In this document: piece after piece, positions 17,810 to 27,812 of the stretch
Position numbering within the stretch: position 1 is the stretch's first letter
Layout: every line of letters begins with the position of its first letter
Source of the DNA: Hyphomicrobiales bacterium
GTDB taxonomy: Bacteria; Pseudomonadota; Alphaproteobacteria; Rhizobiales; Rhizobiaceae
Length of the DNA stretch: 64,000 nt
Reading direction: 5' to 3'
NCBI GenBank assembly: GCA_900466475.1
Contig: UBMI01000015.1
Span: 62,001-126,000 of the forward strand
Position numbers and translations under genes: made by a program
The notes under the pieces: model-generated
What the model was told of the DNA's origin: nothing
Seen by the model: only the letters and a program-made list of their open reading frames with translations
The model's database searches: none

Positions 17810-17838
17810 CTTGAATCCCTGTTTCGCCATACTTATCT
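17810..17838 (+). promoter_or_regulatory. Candidate heat-shock (sigma-32 type) promoter of rpoH
   Basis: CTTGAA (17810-17815), then 16 bases, then CTTATCT (17832-17838), 107 bases before the rpoH ATG. The -35 CTTGAA is the alphaproteobacterial RpoH element. Autoregulated heat-shock transcription of rpoH is known in Agrobacterium. The -10 is only a fair match. Confidence 0.45.
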
Positions 17839-17944
17839 GTACATAGACTTATTGCGGGCTTGGAGAGAGCCGCATGTCCCGGTTTGCCTTTAGCGCGAGG
17901 GCGCGTTCCATCGGGAACCGGAATCCATATAAGGAGGGTGCATC

Positions 17945-18853
17945 ATGGCCCGAAATAACTTGCCGTCCATTACCGCCGGCGAAGCCGGTCTCAATCGTTA
18001 CCTCGACGAAATCCGTAAATTCCCGATGCTGGAGCCGCAGGAAGAGTACATGCTCGCCAAGCGTTACTCCGAACACGGCGATCGCGATGCAGCACACAGG
18101 CTCGTCACCAGCCACCTTCGCCTTGTTGCGAAGATCGCCATGGGCTATCGCGGCTACGGCCTGCCGATCGGTGAAGTCGTGTCCGAAGGTAACGTCGGCC
18201 TCATGCAGGCCGTCAAGAAGTTCGATCCGGAACGTGGTTTCCGTCTTGCCACCTATGCAATGTGGTGGATCAAGGCCTCGATCCAGGAATATATCCTGCG
18301 CTCATGGTCTCTGGTGAAGATGGGTACGACAGCGAACCAGAAGCGTCTGTTCTTCAACCTGCGCCGCCTGAAGGGCCGTATCCAGGCCATCGATGACGGC
18401 GACCTGAAGCCGGAGCACGTAACCGAGATCGCGACAAAGCTGAACGTCTCCGAGGAAGAGGTCGTTTCGATGAACCGCCGCCTTTCTGGCGACGCATCGC
18501 TGAACGCTCCCATCAAGGCCTCCGAAGGTGATAGCGGCCAGTGGCAGGATTGGCTCGTGGACGACCACGACAGCCAGGAGGACGTGCTGATCGAGCAGGA
18601 TGAGCTCGATACCCGTCGCCGCATGCTGTCGAAGGCCATGAGCGTGCTGAACGACCGCGAACGCCGTATCTTCGAGGCCCGCCGCCTCGCCGAAGATCCG
18701 GTGACGCTGGAAGACCTTTCGGCCGAGTTCGACATCAGCCGCGAGCGCGTCCGCCAGATCGAAGTCCGTGCCTTTGAAAAGGTGCAGGATGCGGTCCGCA
18801 AGGAAGCGCTGGAGCGTGCCAAGGCAGTGCGTGTGGTCGAAGCCACCGCATAA
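17945..18853 (+). CDS. rpoH: Heat-shock RNA polymerase sigma factor RpoH (sigma 32)
   Basis: A 302-residue sigma-70 family factor. Region 2 is DAAHRLVTSHLRLVAKIA ... RGFRLATYAMWWIKASIQEYILRSW. The diagnostic RpoH box QKRLFFNLR is at 132-140. Region 4 holds the helix-turn-helix (LEDLSAEFDISRERVRQIEVRAFEKV). The product directs transcription of chaperone and protease genes. Rhizobia often carry rpoH1 and rpoH2; this one resembles the principal RpoH1, but the copy cannot be proved. AAGGAGGG precedes the ATG. It is monocistronic, closed by a hairpin terminator. Confidence 0.96.
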   Translation: MARNNLPSITAGEAGLNRYLDEIRKFPMLEPQEEYMLAKRYSEHGDRDAAHRLVTSHLRLVAKIAMGYRGYGLPIGEVVSEGNVGLMQAVKKFDPERGFRLATYAMWWIKASIQEYILRSWSLVKMGTTANQKRLFFNLRRLKGRIQAIDDGDLKPEHVTEIATKLNVSEEEVVSMNRRLSGDASLNAPIKASEGDSGQWQDWLVDDHDSQEDVLIEQDELDTRRRMLSKAMSVLNDRERRIFEARRLAEDPVTLEDLSAEFDISRERVRQIEVRAFEKVQDAVRKEALERAKAVRVVEATA

Positions 18854-18876
18854 GCTGGTTCGTCATTCGAAATCAG

Positions 18877-18903
18877 AAAGGCGGGTCCTTGCGGCCCGCC
18901 TTT
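18877..18903 (+). terminator. Rho-independent terminator of rpoH
   Basis: AAAGGCGGG pairs with CCCGCCTTT (9 bp, 9-base loop) followed by TATTTTG, 24 bases after the rpoH stop. It may also serve the convergent gene from the other side. Confidence 0.85.
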
Positions 18904-18940
18904 TATTTTGCGTGATTTCCGAAGTTCGGGGCGACTGGCC

Positions 18941-21322
18941 TTACTGGCTTGTCGAGAGGTCTCCGAGCGCCGTCCATTCCTTGATTGCCGTGTTGAAGGC
19001 ATCTCCGCCTGTGGCGCCCTTCTGCATGGTCAAAAGCGCACGGCGGCCGTTGCGATAGGTGATCGGAATGTCGATCCAGTCGCGTGTGGCAAGCAGGTCC
19101 AGGTTGGCCTTGCGCGCATCCGGATAATCATTCAGCGCGATCATGTGGAAATCGTCGGTGATCTTGGCCGGCACTGCGATCAACGGATCACCCCGATCCT
19201 GCTCCGTACGCTTCATCGAGATGCGCTGAACGCTGTCGATACTGCCGCCTTCGAAATTCGGCGGAACGGAGAAGACGATCTCAACGAGATGGCTTGCGGG
19301 CAGAGACGGGTCGGAATTGCGCTTGAAGGTCACCAGCGCCGAAAGATTGCGCTCCGGCACGGTGACGTTGCCCTGCACTGTCGCTTCCTGGCGGCCATCC
19401 TGTCCTGCTTCATGCTGCACGGTCCAGACAACCGAACCCTGGATCGCCGTCGGCGAGCTTTCACCGATCCGCTCCTCATAGAGGAACATCTTTTCCGTAG
19501 CGCCGATCGGCGTGTTCTGCGCAGCAGGTGCAGCCGCAGGGCCATTCGGCGTCAGGTTTTCCGCCGGCGCAGCATCGGACTGGACGCTCGGCGAGCTGGT
19601 ATCGGCTGCGGCGACGTTCTGCTCGGCAACCGACTTGCCTTCCGCCGTCGGCGTTCCCGGTACGGCTGCCGGACCGTTGTCGACTTCGGTACCATCTGCG
19701 AGCAGCCGCTGGGTGAACTTGCTATTGGCAGCCGAACCGTCCAGCGAGGCAACCTCCTGGTTGGGTCGCGCCGGCGGTGTTGTAGCACTGTGATCTGGCG
19801 ACTGGGTCGTGGCCGGCGCGCTGTTTTGCTGCGCCGGAGGTGTCGTCGCCGGCGTTGCCGTATCATCACGCGCCGCCTGTGACGGTGCGGAGCTGACGAG
19901 ACCATCGACCATTTCCATCACCGCCTGGCGGTTCATCCAGCCGGCATAGGCGCCGCCGCCAAGGATGCCCAGCGTCACAAGGATGGCCAGGATCGTGCCG
20001 ATGCCGAAGCGGCGGCGCTTGGGCTCCATGCGGAAGCTCTTGCCCTGCAGCTTGGAAGCGACGATCTGGTCCAGATCCATCGGCGGATTGCTGTCATCGT
20101 CATCGGCGGCAGCATTGCGGCGGTCGTAACCACGCAGCGCACGCGCCTCGCGCCAGTCTTCGCTCGGCGTCGCGGCCGGTGCGGGAGCTGCAGAAGCGGA
20201 ACCATTGCCGGCATGCACTTCCGCAAAGATATCGACGTCGTCGAAATGCGCGGAAGCCGGTGTCTTCTTGTCCGTGCCTGCCTCGATCGGCGGCAAGTCG
20301 TCGAAAGCGGCAGCTTCCCAGGAGAAGTTTTCCTTGGCTGCCGGCATGACGGCCGGCGAACCGCCATTTCCGAGCGTCGAGATTTCATCAAAAGCGCGTG
20401 CCGAAGCATCGGCGGGAACGGCAGGCGTGGTCTCGGCATAGGAATGGAGCTCTTCGCGCGCCCATTCGGTCTCGGCCTCCTGCGGCAAAGGCGCGGGCGT
20501 GTCGGCAGCCGGCTCGGACCACATGCGATCGAAATGTGCTGCTGCATCCACCGCAACAGGTTCTTCGCGCGCGTGCTCGATGAAGTCGCTGGTTTGCGCC
20601 TGCGATTGCGGCTCGAAATCGGCCATCGGCTCAACGAGCCGATTGGACGCACGATCTAGGCCACGCGGAGCCGGCTGTTGATCGTCCTCGCGCTGCAGCT
20701 CCTCTTCCACCTCATGGGTGGTTTCGGCCACCGGCTCGGCAGCAACCTCTTCAGGCCGGCCTTCCGCTGGATAATATTCCTCCGCCGGCTCATGCCGGCT
20801 CTCGGGCTCGGCATGAACCTCTGCCTGCTCCGGGGCACGCCATTCTTCTGCAGGCGCTTCTTCCTCATGAGGCGGATGCCATTCAGCATGCTCGGGCACC
20901 ACCTCGTCGGCGGGAGCGGCCGCCTGAACGACCTCTTCCGGCTCGGCAGGCTGCTCACTAACCGTATCTTCTACGCCCTGCTGCTCATCGCTCTCGTAGA
21001 CAGGTGTCTCGGCAACGGGAGCCGCCTCTGCGACAGGCTCATGCTCTGGCGCAGGCTCTTCGTGGATTTCGGGTTCCGGAGCGGCTGCAATCGGTTCGTC
21101 GATCGGCCCCGCTTCTGAATGTTCGCCCTCGACTTCGCGGATTGCGGCCTCGAGCTTTTCAAGCTGGCGTTGCAGCATGGCTTCCGGCGGACGCGGCTTC
21201 ATGTTCTCGAGCTGCCGCTGCACCGCGCCGCGCGCACGCTCGTAGACCTTCACCCGCATCTCGGGGGTATTTTCAGACAGGCCGTCGACCGCCCGCCGAA
21301 TAACTGCAATAAAATCCGCCAT
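18941..21322 (-). CDS. Large acidic Ala/Pro/Glu-rich membrane protein, conserved hypothetical
   Basis: 793 residues. A short helical N-terminal domain (about 1-65, MADFIAVIRRAVDGLSENTPEMRVKVYERARGAV) is followed by a ~380-residue low-complexity region rich in Glu, Pro, Ala and His. A basic patch (MEPKRRRFG) and a single membrane helix (TILAILVTLGILGGGAYAGWM, near 455-475) come next. A second Thr/Pro/Ala-rich linker then leads to a folded C-terminal domain (about 610-793, with PTAIQGSVVWTVQHE and FSVPPNFEGGSIDSVQRI). The design suggests a cytoplasmic flexible arm tethered to a periplasmic domain. Function unknown. It is 60 bases downstream of purA on the same strand. Confidence 0.8.
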   Translation of the reverse strand: MADFIAVIRRAVDGLSENTPEMRVKVYERARGAVQRQLENMKPRPPEAMLQRQLEKLEAAIREVEGEHSEAGPIDEPIAAAPEPEIHEEPAPEHEPVAEAAPVAETPVYESDEQQGVEDTVSEQPAEPEEVVQAAAPADEVVPEHAEWHPPHEEEAPAEEWRAPEQAEVHAEPESRHEPAEEYYPAEGRPEEVAAEPVAETTHEVEEELQREDDQQPAPRGLDRASNRLVEPMADFEPQSQAQTSDFIEHAREEPVAVDAAAHFDRMWSEPAADTPAPLPQEAETEWAREELHSYAETTPAVPADASARAFDEISTLGNGGSPAVMPAAKENFSWEAAAFDDLPPIEAGTDKKTPASAHFDDVDIFAEVHAGNGSASAAPAPAATPSEDWREARALRGYDRRNAAADDDDSNPPMDLDQIVASKLQGKSFRMEPKRRRFGIGTILAILVTLGILGGGAYAGWMNRQAVMEMVDGLVSSAPSQAARDDTATPATTPPAQQNSAPATTQSPDHSATTPPARPNQEVASLDGSAANSKFTQRLLADGTEVDNGPAAVPGTPTAEGKSVAEQNVAAADTSSPSVQSDAAPAENLTPNGPAAAPAAQNTPIGATEKMFLYEERIGESSPTAIQGSVVWTVQHEAGQDGRQEATVQGNVTVPERNLSALVTFKRNSDPSLPASHLVEIVFSVPPNFEGGSIDSVQRISMKRTEQDRGDPLIAVPAKITDDFHMIALNDYPDARKANLDLLATRDWIDIPITYRNGRRALLTMQKGATGGDAFNTAIKEWTALGDLSTSQ

Positions 21323-21382
21323 CAGTACTTTCTCAAGAAGTCCGGCATACTCCCGAACGGTCGCCTTAAGTGACCCGCGACA

Positions 21383-22681
<1,299 letters not shown>

Positions 22682-22869
22682 CAAACTCTTCCTGTTACCG
22701 GCGGAGAACCGCACACCTGCTCAAACCCGCGCATCTATAAAGCTTTGTTTTTGGGAAAGCGACCCTGTTATCACCGCAGATTCGGCTTTTTACGTGACAA
22801 ATCAGCCGCCGGCAGGCTAAGCCCGCTCACAAAAGCCCGCCAGCGACGACAAAGACGGAAAGAGCACCC

Positions 22870-23787
22870 TTGCAAGCAACAGCCTATATCTGCCTCGTCA
22901 TTGCAACTCTCTGCTGGGGCGGCAATGCGGTCGCGGGCAAGCTGGCGCTCGGCCACGTCAGCCCGATGATGCTGACCTTCCTGCGCTGGTTCCTTGCTGT
23001 CATGCTGATCGCCGCCATTTCATTGCCGCAGTTGCGGAAGGACTGGCCGGTGGTGCGCAAGAACCTGCCTCTCCTCTTCTTCTACGGCGTGATCGGCTAC
23101 ACGACCTTCAATGCCATGCTCTATTCGGCCGTGCAGTACACGACGGCAATCAATGTCGCGATCGAGCAGGCCGGCATTCCCATGCTGATCTTCCTGCTGA
23201 ATTTCGTCTTTTTCCGCACCGGCGTTTCGCTGGCACAGGTTGTTGGCTTCGGCATGACGCTTATCGGCGTGGCGCTGACGGCAGCATATGGCAATCTCGA
23301 ATCTCTGCTGCAGCTTAGTCTGAACCGCGGCGATGGCTTGATGCTGATCGCCGTCGCCGCCTATGCCGTCTATACGATTTTCCTGAGATGGAAGCCTGTC
23401 GTTGACTGGCGCACACTGATGGCGGTCCCGGCTCTCGGCGCAGCGCTGACCGCATTGCCTCTCCTTTTGTGGGAGACTTCGCGCGGCACCGTCCAGTGGC
23501 CTGACGGTGAGGGCTGGGCGATCGCCGTCTACACGGCAATCTTCGCCTCGCTGCTCGCGCAGATACTTTATATCAGGGGTGTCGAGGAAATAGGCGCCAA
23601 TCGCGCCGGCCTGTTCATCAATCTGGTCCCGGTTTTCGGCACGCTGCTCTCTGTCGCCCTGCTCGGCGAAACGCTGCAGCTTTTCCACATGATTGCGCTG
23701 GTACTGACACTCGGCGGCATCGCCATCGCCGAAAAGGGCCGCCCGAAAACGGCCGCGCCCACCGTACCGGCTTCGCCGGTCGACTAA
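22870..23787 (+). CDS. DMT-superfamily (EamA) transporter
   Basis: A 305-residue inner-membrane protein with ten hydrophobic helices arranged as two EamA repeats (residues about 5-135 and 150-285). The first begins ATLCWGGNAVAGKLALGHVSPMMLTFLRW and the second DGLMLIAVAAYAVYTIFLRWKP. The conserved end LGETLQLFHMIALVLTLGGIAIAEKG is present. Such proteins usually export metabolites or amino acids; the substrate is unknown. The start is TTG 22870, after GGAAAGAG. It overlaps the convergent acetyltransferase gene by 4 bases at the stop codons. Confidence 0.88.
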   Translation: MQATAYICLVIATLCWGGNAVAGKLALGHVSPMMLTFLRWFLAVMLIAAISLPQLRKDWPVVRKNLPLLFFYGVIGYTTFNAMLYSAVQYTTAINVAIEQAGIPMLIFLLNFVFFRTGVSLAQVVGFGMTLIGVALTAAYGNLESLLQLSLNRGDGLMLIAVAAYAVYTIFLRWKPVVDWRTLMAVPALGAALTALPLLLWETSRGTVQWPDGEGWAIAVYTAIFASLLAQILYIRGVEEIGANRAGLFINLVPVFGTLLSVALLGETLQLFHMIALVLTLGGIAIAEKGRPKTAAPTVPASPVD

Positions 23788-24632
23788 CCGAGCTCCAGCG
23801 TCGTCACACCATAGACGTTCTTCAGCTGGATTCCCGGCGCAGGGCCGCGATACATGCGCGCGGTTTCCATGACGGGTTCGAGCCCTACGCTTTCGGCAAG
23901 CGCAATCGCCTCGGAATTGACGGCGGGGATGTCGATATAGATCGACGCACCATGTGCCTGGGGAATGAGGCCTGCCAGAAGGGCGGCGGCGCTATCCGTA
24001 TCATTGGCAAAAAGCGGACCGATCTTGTAGCCCTCGTAACAGCGGCGGATCGTGCCGTAACCGCGGATCTTGCCGCTCTTGCGCACGACGACCGAGGCGC
24101 GTCCCTTTCGCGCCGTGCACCAGGCGGCAAGGAAAGCCCCACGGGGCTGCGGGAAAATGCCGCTGTCGTAGCGTAGCAGGCCTTCGAGCCGTGCATCCGG
24201 TACCGGCTGCGCGACGAGCGACGAATCCGGCACCGATGTCGGGACGCCGCCATAACGAATCGTGTTGTAGGCGACCTCGAAACCGGCTTTGCGATAAGCT
24301 GCCTGCTGGGCCGCAACGCCATCGAGGCCAATCGTACGGTCTTCGGCCGAAGCGATGCCGGCGTTCCAGATCGCCTTGCCGAAGCCCCGGCCGCGGAAAT
24401 CGGGATGCACGATGTAGAGACCGAGGAAGGCGAAATTGTCGCCATATTTGACGACCGAGATGGAGCCGACCGGCACCTCACCGATGGCGCCCACGAAAAA
24501 TCCGGAGGGATCAGCCTCGTGGAATGCGATCGCATCGTCGAGGCCGGGATTCCAGCCCTCCTGACGTGCCCATTCCAGCGCAAGCTCCAGTTCGCCGGGC
24601 CGCATGGAACGAACGGCAAATTCCGAATTCAT
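23784..24632 (-). CDS. GNAT-family N-acetyltransferase (two-domain type)
   Basis: A 282-residue protein. The N-terminal GNAT domain (1-130) shows GLYIVHPDFRGRGFGKAIWNAGI, the acetyl-CoA binding loop. The C-terminal half (about 150-282) is a GNAT-like domain of the YitH/HolE type (SGKIRGYGTIRRCYEGYKIGPLFANDTDSAAALLAGL ... VNSEAIALAESVGLEPVMETARMYRGP). The start ATG 24632 follows GGGAAGG; an in-frame ATG 33 bases upstream is less likely. The substrate is unknown; the single gene has no operon partner. Confidence 0.87.
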   Translation of the reverse strand: MNSEFAVRSMRPGELELALEWARQEGWNPGLDDAIAFHEADPSGFFVGAIGEVPVGSISVVKYGDNFAFLGLYIVHPDFRGRGFGKAIWNAGIASAEDRTIGLDGVAAQQAAYRKAGFEVAYNTIRYGGVPTSVPDSSLVAQPVPDARLEGLLRYDSGIFPQPRGAFLAAWCTARKGRASVVVRKSGKIRGYGTIRRCYEGYKIGPLFANDTDSAAALLAGLIPQAHGASIYIDIPAVNSEAIALAESVGLEPVMETARMYRGPAPGIQLKNVYGVTTLELG

Positions 24633-24900
24633 GCAACCTTCCCAGATTGAAACCCGCAAGTCCATTCAGTCATGCGCCAAGCAACCGTCAAGTCGATTGT
24701 CCCTGCGCTCAGACCGGTCATGATGAACTCACGTTCACGGCTTGAACGATGCGTGTCGTCGTTTTGAAATGCAATGCAAAAGAACTTCGATCTCGCCTTA
24801 CCATGAAACAATGTAATTGCAATCTCAAGAAAATTACTACACCCGCAGGATCCTTCCGGCGGCTGCAGACCAAATGACGCCAGGATCCGGTTTTCAGGCC

Positions 24901-25239
24901 TTAGCGCAGAAACGGACCCAGCGCTTCGGCAGTGCCGATGGTCTGGGCAGCGTGGCTGAGAACGCTGTCGAAAACGAAGCCGACGACGATGGTCAGCTGC
25001 TGCGAATAGGCCTTGAGCTGATAGCCCTCGCCTTCGACCTGTGCCGGAGCGCTCAGGGCAAAAGGCATGTTCGGGCGGACGAAACCGGCGCTCGTCGTCA
25101 ACGGCTCCTCCGGCAGGTGGCCGATGGCAGAAGTGTACATCAGATCACGGCCGAAACCGCCCGGGCCAAAGGCGAAAGCCGGCTGGCCCGCAGCCGATAT
25201 CGTGATTGCGAGCGTTGCGGCAAGAAGAAGTCTGCTCAT
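24901..25239 (-). CDS. Small secreted protein of unknown function
   Basis: A 112-residue protein with a clear signal peptide (MSRLLLAATLAITISAAGQPAFA, cleavage at AFA-F). A mature part of about 90 residues follows, without cysteines or recognisable motifs (GPGGFGRDLMYTSAIGHLPEEPLTTSAGF... YQLKAYSQQLTIVVGFVFDSVL). GGGGA lies 6 bases before the ATG. I do not recognise the family. About 270 bases separate it from the upstream acetyltransferase gene, where I see no gene or clear signal. Confidence 0.6.
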   Translation of the reverse strand: MSRLLLAATLAITISAAGQPAFAFGPGGFGRDLMYTSAIGHLPEEPLTTSAGFVRPNMPFALSAPAQVEGEGYQLKAYSQQLTIVVGFVFDSVLSHAAQTIGTAEALGPFLR

Positions 25240-25501
25240 CTCAAATCCCCGTTTTCAGCCGGCCGGCAATTTCTGCCTGGCCGCAGCGCCGGTCGCATCT
25301 GTCCATGCCCGGCCGCTTTCATGAGGGTCACTCTACATGCCAGTATTTGCAGGCTTTTTAAGCAGATCCGTACAATTTTATTGAAACGCGACTTTTTAGA
25401 CTGTGCCTGTTCGGGCAGGAAACAATCTTTACCATACGCCTTGACGGTATCTTCGCATCCTTACTTTTAAGGTGCCTCAAAACGAAACAGGGGCAAAAAC
25501 G

Positions 25502-25711
25502 ATGCACGAAGTTCCAGTCAAATCCAGGATTATCCAGAACGTCTATTTCAGCCAGGAAGACGGGCGTCTGCGCATCTGCTTCCGCAACGGCGAAGAGCGT
25601 CTCTTCGAAGGCGTGCCGGCCGCCGATGTGAGCACCATGGTGAAGGCGCCTTCGCCGGGCCAGTATTATATTGACCGGATCAGAACGCGGTATCGCCGTA
25701 TCGCAGCCTGA
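25502..25711 (+). CDS. KTSC-domain protein
   Basis: A 69-residue protein made of one KTSC-like domain: an early Ser and hydrophobic strand (SRIIQNVYFSQEDGRLRICFRNGEERLFEGVP) and the conserved ending SPGQYYIDRIRTRYR. KTSC domains are short, found alone or fused to lysyl-tRNA synthetase-like and other proteins; their function is not established. The ATG at 25502 follows AGGGG by 8 bases; a GTG 30 bases earlier is possible. A paralogue lies at 27482-27682. Confidence 0.75.
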   Translation: MHEVPVKSRIIQNVYFSQEDGRLRICFRNGEERLFEGVPAADVSTMVKAPSPGQYYIDRIRTRYRRIAA

Positions 25712-25839
25712 TAGGCTTCGATCGCTCCACCGGAGCGGCCTTAAATCGATTGTGTCACGCTACGGTCGAGATCGATTGCCACATCAGCGCGAGCCTTATA
25801 AATGATGACTTCCATTGTCCGAGGTCTCGCGAACTGACG

Positions 25840-26679
25840 ATGCCATCGTCCGATCAGAACATGAAACTGGCGCCGCAGCCGAAAAAGGGCCGCGCCGTCA
25901 TGTGGCTGCTGATTGTTCTATCCCTTTCCATTGTTGGCGCAACGGTGCTGCTGTCGAACGACATGCGGCACCTGAAATCGCTGGCCCACTATTTCGGCAT
26001 AGAGCTTTTCCCACCCGCGCCACCTCCGCCTCCTCCGCCACCCAAGGGCTTCCGCCGTACCGAACCGGTCAGCATCAAGATCGCACCGCGCATGTTCGAT
26101 CTGCCACAGCCGGCACTTGCGAGTGTTTTCCTGCGCACCTGGCGGATTTCCGGCCCGGCCATGTGCGAAGCGCTGCGCTCGGCCGGTATCGAAACCAGCG
26201 AATGGAAGGAAACAGCTTTCAATTCCGATACGTTCGAATGCTCCCACGAACAGATTTTCAAGAAAGATAAGGATCACATCGTCAGCTCGCTTTTTCTTGT
26301 CGTTCGGGGCAACGGCAACGGTGCGATATCGAGCATGCGCGTGAAACTGGTCGGCCCGGCGACCAACAGCGACGGGCAGCTCGATGCGGGAACGATGCGC
26401 ATCTTCGAAACCATGCTGACGCAGCCGGCCTGGCTCGATTTTCATGATACGCTGGCGGCAATCCGCAATCTCAAGGATGTCAAGGAGGAAGGCTTCGGCG
26501 CGCTCATCAACTTCACCCAGGAATTTTCGCGGCCAGGCGCCTTCAACTTCACGCTCCTGCTTCAGGAGACCTCCCCCCAACAGCGCCGCACGAAGGATTA
26601 CTTCTCCCCCAAGACCTGGCTGCCCGCGCCCGATCCCTCATGGCAGGTGCCGGAACTCATTTTCTGGCGACGCGCGTAA
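25840..26679 (+). CDS. Membrane-anchored conserved hypothetical protein (DUF6030-like)
   Basis: A 279-residue protein. A short basic N-terminus and one membrane helix (AVMWLLIVLSLSIVGATVLLS, about 19-39) are followed by a run of eight prolines. A probable periplasmic domain (about 75-279) contains FLRTWRISGPAMCEALRSAGIETSEWKE and two cysteines (in MCEAL and FECSHEQ) that could form a disulfide. I recall this domain in rhizobia as DUF6030, with no known role. The start is uncertain (ATG 25840 or 25861). Its stop codon abuts that of the next, convergent gene. Confidence 0.68.
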   Translation: MPSSDQNMKLAPQPKKGRAVMWLLIVLSLSIVGATVLLSNDMRHLKSLAHYFGIELFPPAPPPPPPPPKGFRRTEPVSIKIAPRMFDLPQPALASVFLRTWRISGPAMCEALRSAGIETSEWKETAFNSDTFECSHEQIFKKDKDHIVSSLFLVVRGNGNGAISSMRVKLVGPATNSDGQLDAGTMRIFETMLTQPAWLDFHDTLAAIRNLKDVKEEGFGALINFTQEFSRPGAFNFTLLLQETSPQQRRTKDYFSPKTWLPAPDPSWQVPELIFWRRA

Positions 26680-27225
26680 TCACCTTACGCTGGCAACGAG
26701 GTGCGGCCGGGGCGTGTCATTGAGCAGACCGGCGAGATCCTGGCCGTCCCGTCGGCAACTCACCATGAACAGTTTCGACGCCAGCGCCTTGCGGCTGCAT
26801 TCGATGAAGCTGCGGCGCAAGGCAGTCCGCAGCAGGCCTGCCGCGTTCTGGCCGCAGGCAAGGCGTCGACCCTGCAGATCTGCACAAAGCGCCCGCGGAG
26901 CGACCCGCGTGACGCCGGCAATGACGAAAGTATCGCCCTTCAAGGAGAAGGTTGCATTGTCGATGACCTTCAGGGACGGACCGGCAGAAAACTTGAATGG
27001 ATAGCGATCGGGCTCGCGTCCATAGGGCTGATGGCTCGGGTCGATATGAACCGGCACGGAAGTCCAGATCGCTCCACTTTCCGCATCCATCCGCGGCGTC
27101 GCATCGACAGGAGAAGCAACCAGATGGGAGGAGAAAGCCATTGCGCCGACAACGGCCGCGAGCACACCGCAGACACGGCCGAAAAGAATGAGCAGCTCTG
27201 CAATCACCCGCAACGGAATCACCAT
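26680..27225 (-). CDS. Secreted protein with degenerate staphylococcal-nuclease-like fold
   Basis: A 181-residue protein. An N-terminal hydrophobic segment (AELLILFGRVCGVLAAVVGAMAFSSHLVASP) acts as signal or anchor. The C-terminal ~100 residues resemble rhizobial thermonuclease-like proteins in outline (FSLKGDTFVIAGVTRVAP...CADLQGRRLACGQNAAGLLRTAL...FIECSRKA...MVSCRRDGQDLAGLL), with four cysteines. The catalytic Arg/Asp/Glu set of true nucleases is not visible, so enzyme activity is doubtful. No good ribosome site is seen before the ATG. It is convergent with the preceding gene. Confidence 0.6.
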   Translation of the reverse strand: MVIPLRVIAELLILFGRVCGVLAAVVGAMAFSSHLVASPVDATPRMDAESGAIWTSVPVHIDPSHQPYGREPDRYPFKFSAGPSLKVIDNATFSLKGDTFVIAGVTRVAPRALCADLQGRRLACGQNAAGLLRTALRRSFIECSRKALASKLFMVSCRRDGQDLAGLLNDTPRPHLVASVR

Positions 27226-27481
27226 GGTTGAAGCTGGATGGAACGTTTTTGAACGCGCGTTGGCGGATGATTGTTCCGTTGTGGGGCGTGCTTCATTTTC
27301 ATAGCGATCGCGCCCTAATTTGGCGCGTCAAACTTCAGACGCATTTAACTCAAAATAGGTGCGGCTCAGCTCTTTCGATCCTTGACTTGAATCGACCAGA
27401 GATTAGCTTTGACGCTGTCTTGAACCGCTCGTCGGATCCAGCAGCCACCTCTCTCGCGCGAAATACATCGGGGAGTACCGC

Positions 27482-27682
27482 ATGGAAACTAGACTGCAGT
27501 CCAAACTCATTGAGGCAATCGATTACAAGCGCGAGACTCGACACCTCACGCTCTACCTGACCAACGGCCAACGCCGCCATTACGAAGATGTCCCCGAAGG
27601 CATCGTCGTCGGACTGACAGCAGCAGCTTCTCCTGGCGACTTCTACATGAGCCAGATCCGGGGCCGCTTCCGCACCACCTGA
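27482..27682 (+). CDS. KTSC-domain protein (second copy)
   Basis: A 66-residue protein, METRLQSKLIEAIDYKRETRHLTLYLTNGQRRHYEDVPEGIV..., ending SPGDFYMSQIRGRFR. It matches the layout of the 69-residue protein at 25502 (strand, NG turn, VP, SPG-YY/FY, IR-R). A strong GGGGAG lies 6 bases before the ATG. About 250 upstream bases hold no gene. Function unknown. Confidence 0.78.
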   Translation: METRLQSKLIEAIDYKRETRHLTLYLTNGQRRHYEDVPEGIVVGLTAAASPGDFYMSQIRGRFRTT

Positions 27683-27812
27683 AAAATACGGCACGCACCC
27701 AAGGCGTGCCGTGTCGGCGTCCCCGGAAGCAAACTGAAGAGCCCGCCAACCGGACCGTTCGAACCGAAATCGGCTTATCTTGCATTCATCGACTGAGTTT
27801 CAGAGCCCGATT

